From assembly GCA_029194535.1 (NCBI GenBank), contig JARFXR010000001.1, positions 2,240,721 through 2,304,720 of the forward strand: a stretch of DNA of 64,000 bases, in the 5' to 3' direction. The notes under the pieces were generated by a model, which saw only the letters and a program-made list of their open reading frames with translations, did no database searches and was not told where the DNA came from. Numbering within the stretch: the first letter of the stretch is position 1; the number at the start of each line of letters is the position of its first letter. Shown here one piece after another: positions 25,163 through 33,384 of the stretch. Source of the stretch: Nitrospira sp. Its GTDB lineage: Bacteria > Nitrospirota > Nitrospiria > Nitrospirales > Nitrospiraceae. A program made the position numbers and the translations under genes.

Positions 25163-28100
25163 ATGCTAACCCATACGACCAAGTTTGTATGTGCGTCTAG
25201 CGTTGCCTTCTGTTGTATCGCATGGCCGCTTGTTGATGACGTTGCCAGGGCTGAAGACGCTCCCGTTCTGGAAGAAATGCAGCAAGCACAACCTCCGTCC
25301 CAGCCCGAAATATCGCCGCTCGATTCGGAACCTGGAAATGTCACAGAGCGTGCAGTACCCGGTCTGACCCTTCCTCAAAAAGCCCCAGGCGGGCCAACCG
25401 TTCCATCGGTGCCGCCGGGTCGTCAACCGATTCCTCAGCCGATCGATCCTCAGAAACTATCTTCGATCCCATTCAAGACTTCTGCAGGATGTCCTCCTCC
25501 CGCCGGGCCCACAGGAATAGATGCAACGAATGCACTCATGGCCTGCCCATGGGCAGGATTGAGCCAGTATCGCGTCCAAGAGAGCGAACGGAATATTCAG
25601 GAATCACTTGAGGGAAAGCGTCTTGTCCATGGCGGCGGCAAGTTGTCAGTAAAAGGCAATAGCCTCGCTGAATGGGGCGTGACTCTTAAAATGACCAACG
25701 TCAGGGCGAACTTGGACTTCTCAGCGCCCCCAGGTTTTCGCAGCGCGTCACCAAACGGCTTCGTGCTAGAGGCCCCCCTGGGGCGGTCCTGGGAGATTGC
25801 GCTCAGAAGTCAGATCGAAGGGCGAGCGAAGGTCGAGGTCGGCAATGAGAGACTGCTCAAGTGGGACCCGTCACTGTTTCCATTCGGTATCCGCATCTCG
25901 AACATTCAGACGCGTGTAGAGGTGCAGGTCGACCCGCGCGATCCCGAGCGTCCGCGTTTGGCCAATGCGTCGATTCACCCGCGGTTTTCGATAGGCGGCG
26001 AGGGATTCATCCCTGTCTCCATACCGGTGGCGCCGCCTCAGGTCGAAGTCGCGGGCGGAAGACTGCGGATGGTCGCCCACTTCACCAATCTTCCGGTGTC
26101 CCTCCCGCCGCTCGACGCACGCCTAACGGGGGATGTCATCTTGACGTTCGAGCCGGTCCGAACCGATATCTGGGGCAGCGTGAACTACGCCGCCACTGTG
26201 ATCGGCAAGCCGCGCGGCGTCGATGAACAAAGCTTCTCGTCCCCCCAACAGTTCGGCGCAGATATGAGCGACAACGTGTACGACGCGCTGCAGGGTCAAC
26301 AGATCGACGGAACGGCCTCGTTCCACGCCGCATTCCAGCTCGTCACCGTGACGGTGAAAGGGGAGTTGAGCGTCGGATTGGGCTTCTCCTACCTCGGGAC
26401 GCGATACGACAAACGCGTTGGGGTTCCTTTTGGATTTGCTCTGCCTTTCGTCGTGCCAACCACGGACGAACTCAGCAAACTCATAGTCGGACTGAGGCCG
26501 GGGCTGCCTCGCACACCACCTCACGGGGACGGTCATCCAGGCGGTGTCACGCCCCCGCTCGCCACGCCGATTGACTTCGCCGCTCCGGCCGCCGCTATTG
26601 AGCAGGGGATCATTCCGCACCTCCCGTTTGGCGCAGTGCTGTCGCTCGACTATCCGTGGCTGAACTTAGACCCTCCCCTCGTCGGGTTCGTGCCTCCGGT
26701 GGCGCTGAAATCACCTCCGACATTCGGCCAAGATGAGGACTCCGCGATCTGGACAGGCCACTATCTTGCGGCAGAGTCGTTCCGTTATGCCGCGCTCCCC
26801 TCGCCGGAAGCCTTGGACCGCGTGAAGTTCGTGCTCGGTGGGATCAAGCGCCTGTTCGATGTCACGGCCGATGCGGTGGGGCCGCCTGTACGCGTAAGCC
26901 ACACAATGGACATGAACATCAGTGGAGCCGCCTTCATCCCTGTCACAGCCGGTCCCGGCATTCTGGCTCGGACGGCGCGCCGCTCCGACCATCCAAGTAA
27001 TTACACAACCGACCAGAAGTTCTCGAAGGAGAAGACCGGCCCGCTCGAGACGCGCCCCTGCCACTACCTCCATCCGGAAGGCGGCTGGAGGGTGCAAGGA
27101 CAGGCAACGGTCTATCCGACCTACGGCACCGTTCCTGAAAACATCCGAAAGCAAATGCCCAGCTTGATTCGACCTGAAGGACCGATCTGGTACGGCTGGG
27201 GTTGCGGGACCAATCATCCAGTCAGCAAAGACCAGTTGGTCGGGATCTTTATGGGGCTGGGGATGGCGTTTCAAAATGTAGACGATCCCGACGTGAAGGG
27301 GACAGCCAGGAAGCTCGTGGAAGACGCGTTGGATTACTTGTTGCGTAACGATTGGAACGTCGTCCTTCCGCCGGATAATCGGATCGCCCCCAGTTCCTCG
27401 TTCTTCGGCGATTTTCCGAAGCAATTGGCGTTACTCCGGGTCGGGAAGACTGTAAATTCAGCCAAGTACGGAGCGCTCTATGATCGTTACGCGCCGGCTG
27501 CCGAGCTGACCTGGATCTCCGTATGGTTTGGGGCGTTTGAACCGCTGACCCAGTACTACAAGTTCAATCTCTCGCATGCCGCGTTCGCTTCGCTCTTGTT
27601 TCTGGAAACAGATCCTGCGATTCGAGCCAGAGCCATGGCAGGCTACAAGGTGCTGTGGGGACCCGTTCGCCATCACAAGAATGCCTATTTCGACTTGTTG
27701 CATATCCTGGTACAAGCGCCGCCGGAACGTGCGGCGATGGCCGGCAGTCCCGCGCCCACGAACGCCAGGATGAGTCTTGCCGATGAAATCCGCTCGCTGC
27801 TATCGGACTGGCTGGTTCGGCTGAACGATCCGCAAATCAAGGGGCCGAACGGCTTGCCGCGCAACGACATCGCAGATACGGCGTTTCAATCCGGGCTTTG
27901 GCCACGGGATGTCACGCTGTACGCGCCGATCGATGGCAGCCGGCCCCGTTGGGTAGCGAACTACGCACTGCCGGTCTCGAAGCGGATCGGGCGAGGCATG
28001 GACTTCATGTGGCAGCGGGAACCGTTCCAAGCTGCGATGTCCGAGTCGAAGCGTACACCCGGGGCGTTGCCTCCGGATGAGACGGAAGTCCTGGCGAGCG

Positions 28101-28195
28101 GCGCCGGCGGTTTGATGCGCTTGCGAGAAGGTCCTGGCGTAGATTATCTGCTGGCCTATTACATGGCGGTGTACCTGGGAGTCATACCAAAATGA
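25163..28195 (+). CDS. Large exported protein of unknown family with VTERA motif
   Basis: The start at 25163 has AGAGGAGATCCTG upstream and begins a signal peptide ending ARAED; codons upstream to 25082 are open but lack these. GNVTERA places Arg at 63. Residues ~150-450 look beta-rich; the C-terminal ~350 residues are alpha-rich with many aromatic residues (YYKFNLSHAAFASLLFLETD, HHKNAYFDLLHIL), suggesting an alpha/alpha-barrel-like domain. No known catalytic motif recognised. 1010 residues. The pseudogene at 32374 appears to be related at its N-terminus. Confidence 0.75.
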   Translation: MLTHTTKFVCASSVAFCCIAWPLVDDVARAEDAPVLEEMQQAQPPSQPEISPLDSEPGNVTERAVPGLTLPQKAPGGPTVPSVPPGRQPIPQPIDPQKLSSIPFKTSAGCPPPAGPTGIDATNALMACPWAGLSQYRVQESERNIQESLEGKRLVHGGGKLSVKGNSLAEWGVTLKMTNVRANLDFSAPPGFRSASPNGFVLEAPLGRSWEIALRSQIEGRAKVEVGNERLLKWDPSLFPFGIRISNIQTRVEVQVDPRDPERPRLANASIHPRFSIGGEGFIPVSIPVAPPQVEVAGGRLRMVAHFTNLPVSLPPLDARLTGDVILTFEPVRTDIWGSVNYAATVIGKPRGVDEQSFSSPQQFGADMSDNVYDALQGQQIDGTASFHAAFQLVTVTVKGELSVGLGFSYLGTRYDKRVGVPFGFALPFVVPTTDELSKLIVGLRPGLPRTPPHGDGHPGGVTPPLATPIDFAAPAAAIEQGIIPHLPFGAVLSLDYPWLNLDPPLVGFVPPVALKSPPTFGQDEDSAIWTGHYLAAESFRYAALPSPEALDRVKFVLGGIKRLFDVTADAVGPPVRVSHTMDMNISGAAFIPVTAGPGILARTARRSDHPSNYTTDQKFSKEKTGPLETRPCHYLHPEGGWRVQGQATVYPTYGTVPENIRKQMPSLIRPEGPIWYGWGCGTNHPVSKDQLVGIFMGLGMAFQNVDDPDVKGTARKLVEDALDYLLRNDWNVVLPPDNRIAPSSSFFGDFPKQLALLRVGKTVNSAKYGALYDRYAPAAELTWISVWFGAFEPLTQYYKFNLSHAAFASLLFLETDPAIRARAMAGYKVLWGPVRHHKNAYFDLLHILVQAPPERAAMAGSPAPTNARMSLADEIRSLLSDWLVRLNDPQIKGPNGLPRNDIADTAFQSGLWPRDVTLYAPIDGSRPRWVANYALPVSKRIGRGMDFMWQREPFQAAMSESKRTPGALPPDETEVLASGAGGLMRLREGPGVDYLLAYYMAVYLGVIPK

Positions 28196-28283
28196 GCTAC
28201 ATACGGTTTCACTCGTAGATTCTCAGCACAGAAGCGATGGAGACAAGAAACAGGGACATTCTGAATTTCATCGGACACAGTCG

Positions 28284-28378
28284 CAGCCCTGGATTCATCG
28301 TCGGGACCGAACCGGACCCGGTGCCTTGAACGTGAACGGGTTGAGAGAGCTGATCGCGCGGGCGAGAGGGTGGGAGGG
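28284..28378 (+). pseudogene. 3' remnant of DsbA-like gene, frameshifted
   Basis: Reads SPGFIVGTE, then a shift, then GALNVNGLRELIARARG: the C-terminal ~30 residues of the local DsbA-like proteins. It lies just upstream of the 28434 gene. The remainder of 28196-28433 has only the ribosome site GGATAGGAGG for that gene. Confidence 0.72.
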
Positions 28379-28433
28379 AGCTGCGTGTTTGCATGACATT
28401 GAGGGCAATGGTCATGTGGATAGGAGGTAGCAT

Positions 28434-29510
28434 ATGAAGACACTCCGGCTTGTGCTTGCTCTCGCGCTAGGATGGTTGTTGTTCGCGATTCCAACCTTTG
28501 CCCAATTTCGGGATCCGATTGGCCCCTACGCTGCCCCACAAGCGGAACCAGGCTCCACCGATGCGCCGGGCGCGGATCCGAGCGAGGTCCAATCACGCGG
28601 TATGCCGCCGGAGCCGCAACCGACCGGCGAGCAGGAAGCGACATCCTCGGCCACGGGACCCACGACACCCGACGAACCGGTTCCGCCGGAGGAGGAGACC
28701 GACATTCAGGAACGGGGGATCCTGCCGGGGGTGATAAAGCCCGGCGCCACCCTGCAATTTTCCGCGCCGACCCCAAGCCTCACCGCCATCCGCAACGCGA
28801 TCCGCCTCACCTCGAAGAGCATCTCCGTGAACCTCCGCATCCCGGCGAACCTGCCGGTGACGGTGCCCGTCGAGGTCGAAGTCTTCTATAGCTCTCCGTT
28901 CCAATCGCGGATCCTGAAACGAACCTATAGTCCCGCCACCGGCCTGACTCTCTCGTATCGCGAGGCGGAAGGGAATGGGGAACCTCGGAAGATGAAGGTC
29001 ACGATTACTGTGAGGGAGCTGGTCCCCAATGGGCAAGTGACCGGGTTGAACAAGGAGTTCACGCTCACCCCGCTCTATGACGTCTTTGTCACGGACTTGA
29101 GGTTCGTCATGGCTCTCCGTTGCGATTCCGTTGGCAAAAGCGACATCAGCTTCCGGTGGTATTCGCCTGACCGTCAGCGCCATGAGCAAAAGTTCAAACT
29201 CGGTGAGGGCGAGACAAAAGGAATCACACAATTCTCATGGACCCGCAAGGAGATCAGTACGCGGGCCAACCTCGTGGAGCCGATGATGCTTTTTGTTGAG
29301 AGTGATCCTAGCTATTTTCCTCCCAGCTACGACCCTGTTCGAGAGGGACCTTCTGACATTCCCTTGGTGCCGGGACCGACGACCAAGCATCACTTTCTTC
29401 TGAAGAACGAAAAGATGGGGCCGCCCGGACTTCAGGGCGCCGTTGGCGGCAATGCGTGCGTAGCGGAGATTACCTACACGATCATCCGTGCGTTGATGCC
29501 CTTTGATTAA
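28434..29510 (+). CDS. Exported protein, paralogue group B, with two RG motifs
   Basis: GATAGGAGGTAGCAT precedes the ATG. The signal peptide ends TFAQ. Two motifs occur: SEVQSRG (Arg 55) and TDIQERG (Arg 94), separated by acidic/Pro/Thr-rich sequence. The mature domain ('SAPTPSLTAIRNAIRL', CDSVGKSDISFRW, C-terminal NACVAEITY) is the group B domain. Two tandem sites suggest a two-step or redundant cut; this is inference. Function unknown. Confidence 0.78.
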   Translation: MKTLRLVLALALGWLLFAIPTFAQFRDPIGPYAAPQAEPGSTDAPGADPSEVQSRGMPPEPQPTGEQEATSSATGPTTPDEPVPPEEETDIQERGILPGVIKPGATLQFSAPTPSLTAIRNAIRLTSKSISVNLRIPANLPVTVPVEVEVFYSSPFQSRILKRTYSPATGLTLSYREAEGNGEPRKMKVTITVRELVPNGQVTGLNKEFTLTPLYDVFVTDLRFVMALRCDSVGKSDISFRWYSPDRQRHEQKFKLGEGETKGITQFSWTRKEISTRANLVEPMMLFVESDPSYFPPSYDPVREGPSDIPLVPGPTTKHHFLLKNEKMGPPGLQGAVGGNACVAEITYTIIRALMPFD

Positions 29511-29516
29511 TTCTAA

Positions 29517-29700
29517 CGCAGAGCTTGGGGTCGACTGTGATGCGATCGGGCGTCATACCGGTACGGTACTTGACTTAGACCAGGAGCGCAGGGCTAACGG
29601 AATCTCCTACACGCCCGACTTCATCGTCGGTATGGAGCTGTGCCGAGCGGGTTCGACATCAAGCAGGGGATCCTTTGATAGCAGCGATCGGACTTCTGAC
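29517..29700 (+). pseudogene. Degenerate 3' remnant of DsbA-like gene
   Basis: The frame encodes AELGVDCDAIGRHTG...DLDQERRANGISYTPDFIVGMEL. This aligns with the last ~60 residues of the DsbA-like proteins (GDVGLDQKRLEADM...LGISGTPGFIVGTEL). It is older and more diverged than the other two remnants and has lost the active-site half. Confidence 0.62.
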
Positions 29701-29772
29701 TAGACGGGACTACGGTTTGTGTCTACTGGGAGGAAAATGAAGTAGCGTCAAGAACGCGAACAGGAGGTCGTC

Positions 29773-31242
29773 ATGATATTCATCACGGCGCTGGTTCTCA
29801 GCTGTTTAATGATAGTAGGTGGTGTGTCCAGTCTCTTCGCAGTCAATCTCGTTCTCGCAGAGGAACCGGCGGCGGCACCTGCGCCGGAAGGATCTAGCGC
29901 TGCCCCGGAAGCGGGCGACGTGCAGGAGCGCGCCGTGATCCGCGATCACCGAACACAACAGGAGTTGAAACAGACGGCGCCTGCGACCGCCAAACCGGGT
30001 GTGGGCATCTTTCAGCCCGGCATGCAAATGACGCCGGCTCCGTCCGCTCCATCCAGTGGTGGTACCGGTCCCTTGCCGGTGGTCGGAGGCATCAATGAGC
30101 CTGATTACAAATATCCCTGGGTCGTACGGATGAACGGTTGCGGCGGGGTGCTGATTGATCCGCAGTGGGTGCTGACCGCCGCCCATTGCGTGACGCCGAA
30201 CATCGGATTCGGACAACTCACCTACACCAGGAAGGATTCGTATGGCAATGTGCTCACGGAAACCCGTCCGCGTGACCCGAATGTCGGGCCGGCCAACAAC
30301 CGCGGGGTATTCATCCACCCGAACTATACGCCCAACCAGGATCAAGCCAATGACATCGCGCTGATCAAGCTGGCGCAGCCCTTCTCCATCAACTTCGGCC
30401 TCCAGACCGTCGGGCTGCCGCGATTTCCCCGGACACCGGGCCGCGTAGGAACCGTCGCTTCCTACGTGAGGCATGACGGATCCCCGGTACCCCAGGGGCA
30501 AATCGCCATCTTCCGAGGTCCCATCGCGTTGCTTGATTCTCCGACCAAGCTGTTCGTCGAGGCCAGCGCGGCCGGCGCGGCCCTCTGCCCAGGGGACAGT
30601 GGATCCGGCTTCGTGATGGTCGAAAACGGCCGTGCCGTCGTGCGCGGCGTCGCTTCGCAAGGCACGGTCGGAGACTGCAAGACGCCGACCGGCGAGGCGG
30701 TCTTCACGGATGTCTTCGTGTTTCGTAATTGGCTTCTGCAAACCATGGGCAAGAACGACGCGACATTGTCCGGCAACACGCGCGTTCGCTGGAGCGGGAC
30801 CGCGGCCAGCGGCAAACTTGTCATGGGCTGCAGCCATCCGAACACGCCCTATTGGGGTCCGCTCAATGTAGCCGGCATCGAAGAGGGAGCCAACTGTGAT
30901 GGCGGGCAGGCGCAGGGGATCATTTGCCAGCTTGATGCGAATCAGCCAAGCACGAGGTTTGGACCGCCGCAGATCGTCGGTTTTACCATGAGGACGACCA
31001 TTGGCAACTCCAGTCAGGTGACTCCGCTTCCGTTCGTGAGCAACCTGGCTCAGTTCGCAGGTCCACTCCCCGCCGGTGCGTCACGCGAGTTCACCTGCCA
31101 GATCGGCACCGCACTGACGTCGGGGACGCTGGGGACGGCCGGTACGGCGGTTCTGAGTCGCGGGGTTGAAGACGATCAGTCTGAAGAATCGGCGATCGAG
31201 CAGCCAAGTCCGTTCGATCCGTCGGAGGAACCCAAACCGTGA
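29773..31242 (+). CDS. Secreted trypsin-like serine protease (family S1) with N- and C-terminal RG motifs
   Basis: AACAGGAGGTCGTC precedes the ATG. Order: signal peptide; AGDVQERA (Arg 53); linker; VVGGINE start of the chymotrypsin fold (~103); catalytic His in TAAHC (138), Asp in NDIAL (194), Ser in PGDSGSGF (276); then ~130 residues of extra C-terminal domain; and a C-terminal LSRGVEDDQSEE tail ending EEPKP. Complete triad, so likely active. The specificity-pocket residue would be A270/L271/C272 region just before CPGDSG, not an obvious Asp, so trypsin-type Arg preference cannot be assumed. It may process, or itself be processed at, the motif. Confidence 0.88.
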   Translation: MIFITALVLSCLMIVGGVSSLFAVNLVLAEEPAAAPAPEGSSAAPEAGDVQERAVIRDHRTQQELKQTAPATAKPGVGIFQPGMQMTPAPSAPSSGGTGPLPVVGGINEPDYKYPWVVRMNGCGGVLIDPQWVLTAAHCVTPNIGFGQLTYTRKDSYGNVLTETRPRDPNVGPANNRGVFIHPNYTPNQDQANDIALIKLAQPFSINFGLQTVGLPRFPRTPGRVGTVASYVRHDGSPVPQGQIAIFRGPIALLDSPTKLFVEASAAGAALCPGDSGSGFVMVENGRAVVRGVASQGTVGDCKTPTGEAVFTDVFVFRNWLLQTMGKNDATLSGNTRVRWSGTAASGKLVMGCSHPNTPYWGPLNVAGIEEGANCDGGQAQGIICQLDANQPSTRFGPPQIVGFTMRTTIGNSSQVTPLPFVSNLAQFAGPLPAGASREFTCQIGTALTSGTLGTAGTAVLSRGVEDDQSEESAIEQPSPFDPSEEPKP

Positions 31243-31281
31243 CCTCTCGATCATGCCGTTACGTCTATGAAAGGAGCCTTC

Positions 31282-32319
31282 ATGAACGAATCTCCACGTA
31301 CCGATGAGACCAAGGTGCTCTCCCGACGGAGTCTGTTTCGCACAATCGGTGTCGCGGCCGGCGGCGCCATGTTGCTCGGCCTGCCGAAGTTCCTTGGCGG
31401 GTGGGCAGCTTCGGCTGAAGCGGCCGTGAGAAGCTCGTATGCGAGCGGGGCGGTTGCCCTCGAACTGGATGGGCAATTCGTCGGCATCCTCGTGGCTGTC
31501 GAAGGAGGCAGTTCGTTCGCCGACGTCGTTCCTGAGGCTGTCGGACCGGATATGATCCAGCGCAAGCGGCCGGGCCCACCGAGGTTCGAGGATATCGTGT
31601 TGGACGTGGACTTTTCTCAAATCACCAAACCTCTGAGCGGCTGGATCGGCGACACTCTGTCCAGAGGTCCAGCACCCAAGAACGGCGCCATCGTCTACAC
31701 GGACTTCAACTACAAGGAAGTCAAGCGTCTCGAGTTCATGGGCGCTGTCATCACGGAGATCGGCACTCCCCCCTGTGACCCGGCAGGAGCGAAGGCTCCG
31801 GCCACACTGTCGTTGCGTCTCGCTCCTCAATCAACTCGTTTTTCCGGAGGGAGCGGAAAGATCCTTCCCTCGATGGCTGGAGCCAAGTCGGCGAAAATCT
31901 TCAGCTCAAATTTCATGTTCGCGATTCAGGGATTCGAGGATGCCTGCAAACGAATCATCAGCATTGACACGATTGTGGCCAAGAGGCCGATCGCGGCCAC
32001 GCGCGCCGTACAGGACAAGTTCATGCAGCAGCAGCCTGGGGTACTGGACTGTTCACCCGTGGTGATCAGATTGCCTGAAGCGTACGCCGGTCCTTTCTAC
32101 AAATGGTTCGATGATACGGTTGTAAAGGGTATGCAAGTGGGAGAAATGTCGGGACAATTGACCTGGACCGATCAGACAGGGGCGAAGGCCGGCAATGTTT
32201 CAGTCCAGCTTGGCGGATTGGGAATTGTGCGGTATGCCCTTGAGCCGGCAACTGCCAAGTCTGGAAGCGTAGTTCGTGTGGAGATGTATTGCGAAACGAT
32301 GCACGTGAGCATCCTGTGA
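31282..32319 (+). CDS. Tat-exported protein with possible duplicated phage tail-tube-like fold
   Basis: The ATG at 31282 (AAAGGAGCCTTC upstream) gives a twin-arginine signal (SRRSLFRTIGVAAGGAMLLG). The mature part has two halves: 'ALELDGQFVGILVAVEGG...FEDIVLDVDF...WIGDTLSRG...GAIVYTDFNYKEVKRLEFMGAVI' and 'FMFAIQGF...PVVIRLPEAYAGPFYKWFDDTVVKG...GQLTWTDQTG'. Both have the order strand-helix-strand-'tail'-strand seen in gp19-type tail-tube proteins. The similarity is by pattern only. It follows the S1 protease by 39 bases, so an operon is likely. Tat export suggests cytoplasmic folding before secretion. Confidence 0.6.
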   Translation: MNESPRTDETKVLSRRSLFRTIGVAAGGAMLLGLPKFLGGWAASAEAAVRSSYASGAVALELDGQFVGILVAVEGGSSFADVVPEAVGPDMIQRKRPGPPRFEDIVLDVDFSQITKPLSGWIGDTLSRGPAPKNGAIVYTDFNYKEVKRLEFMGAVITEIGTPPCDPAGAKAPATLSLRLAPQSTRFSGGSGKILPSMAGAKSAKIFSSNFMFAIQGFEDACKRIISIDTIVAKRPIAATRAVQDKFMQQQPGVLDCSPVVIRLPEAYAGPFYKWFDDTVVKGMQVGEMSGQLTWTDQTGAKAGNVSVQLGGLGIVRYALEPATAKSGSVVRVEMYCETMHVSIL

Positions 32320-32373
32320 CCGTTCGACATGGTCCATGTTCGGCTGTCATTCACACCTTTGTCGGGGGAGCAC

Positions 32374-32682
32374 ATGAAGAACCTTTCCCGAATACCGTTG
32401 CTGACGCTTACACTCGGACCCTGCGAGATGGTAGCAGCCGATGAGCCGACGGCCTAGGAAGTGACAGAACGTGCGGTGTCCGGTCCCTGAAGCCCGCAAC
32501 AGCCCGGCTTTCGCGCGCCGGCGACCTCGATTCCGGCCATGACGGTCGAAGCCAAAGGCAACCTGAGCGTCAAGGGAGTCATCATGCGACTCAACGACGG
32601 CACCAAGCCGCTTGCCGCGGTCGGAAGCGCCGTCGGCAACGGTCAGGTGCTGACGGGAAGCCCGAATCTCTTCGGGAACTGA
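32374..32682 (+). pseudogene. Dead gene for an exported TERA-motif protein, two in-frame stops
   Basis: From ATG 32374 (GTCGGGGGAG upstream) the frame reads a signal peptide ending AADEPTA, TAG, then EVTERAVSGP, TGA, then ~60 residues to LTGSPNLFGN and TGA. Signal, motif and downstream protein are all in one frame, so the gene died by point mutation. The TERAV matches the 25163 protein. It lies at the end of the plus-strand run. Confidence 0.7.
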
Positions 32683-32688
32683 AGGACG
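32650..32688. repeat. 38-bp hairpin repeat, copy 1
   Basis: CTGACGGGAAGCCCGAATCT and following bases through GGAACTGAAGGA; identical except for one base to 58003-58040. It contains the stem CCCGAA / TTCGGG with a TCTC loop. It coincides with the 3' end of the pseudogene here, while in copy 2 it stands apart, so it may be a mobile palindromic unit or the shared end of a lost gene. Confidence 0.5.
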
Positions 32689-32739
32689 GGCTGGAGCCTT
32701 CGAGGCGCCATAGTAACGAACATTCTCGATACGCCTCGC

Positions 32740-32779
32740 TTGACACGGCATGCATACCATATGCATATTAGTGCATATG
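32740..32779 (+). promoter_or_regulatory. Predicted vapB promoter and operator
   Basis: TTGACA at 32740-32745 is followed 18 bases on by CATATT (32764-32769), a plausible sigma-70-type promoter. A perfect 8-bp inverted repeat, CATATGCA (32758-32765) and TGCATATG (32772-32779), overlaps the -10 box and the start codon, a common place for autoregulation by VapB-type antitoxins. The mRNA leader would be very short. Confidence 0.5.
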
Positions 32780-32968
32780 CGTACGACGCTCAACATTGAC
32801 GACCGCCTTATCAAGCAGGCAGGTCGTCTGACGGGGGTTCAAGAGAAAACACAACTCGTCCGCTTAGGACTTGAGGCCCTTATTTCCCGGGCAGCTGCCA
32901 AACGTCTGGCGAGACTTGGAGGAATCGATCCCCGTCTTAAGAGAATTCCCCGACGCCGATCTTCCTGA
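32777..32968 (+). CDS. vapB: VapB-type antitoxin
   Basis: The ATG at 32777 starts MRTTLNIDDRLIKQAGRLTG, the ribbon-helix-helix signature of the VapB/DUF2191 family. 63 residues. An upstream ATG at 32750 adds nine residues that do not look family-like. The toxin start lies two bases after the stop. Role: DNA-binding autorepressor and neutraliser of VapC. Confidence 0.82.
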   Translation: MRTTLNIDDRLIKQAGRLTGVQEKTQLVRLGLEALISRAAAKRLARLGGIDPRLKRIPRRRSS

Positions 32969-32970
32969 TC

Positions 32971-33249
32971 GTGACCATCCTCGTTGATACTTCCGTTTGG
33001 ATAGGGCACTTCCGAGCGAGTTCCCTCGCACTTCACCGACTACTGGACAAGGACCTGGTCTTGTGTCACCCGCTTGTCATCGGAGAGTTGGCCTGTGGAA
33101 ATCTGAAACGCCGATCGGACGTACTTGAGTCGTTACTTGCGACGAGCAACCCTCTGGACCTTCGACCAGCCGCTCAAACGGGCGGCCAAGACCTTGCGGT
33201 GCAATTTCGAATCGCCCAACTGACTGACGCCACGCTTCCCAGGTGCTGA
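32971..33249 (+). pseudogene. Truncated VapC-type PIN toxin
   Basis: The GTG start gives TILVDTSVWIGHFR with the first PIN aspartate and HPLVIGELACGNL with the conserved Glu. The frame then departs from the family and ends at 92 residues, instead of the usual ~125-135, without the D-x-x-L and TRD segments that complete the PIN active site. Probably inactive. Two of the expected acidic residues remain. Confidence 0.7.
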
Positions 33250-33329
33250 GCCTACTGTCCCAACTCCAGTGCCAGCACGCCCTTCTTGATCATGCCAGGA
33301 ATGCCGAGCCGCTTTGTCTATCTCGGTGC

Positions 33330-33384
33330 ATGTGTGTGCCACCGCTGAACATCGACGATTCTCCCATGAAGCAGGTGATGCGAC
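33330..33384 (+). pseudogene. Remnant of a second VapB-like gene
   Basis: Encodes LNIDDSPMKQVMRLTAIRQE, clearly derived from the LNIDDRLIKQAGRLTGVQEK type. It runs into the 3' end of the convergent WD40 gene. Suggests that a tandem vapBC copy was lost here. Confidence 0.6.

Noticed and set aside
32374..32682. TGA and TAG in the pseudogene read as recoding (selenocysteine or readthrough)
   Set aside because: Two different stops, no SECIS-like hairpin right after the TGA, and no other recoded gene in the window; simple decay is the better reading.
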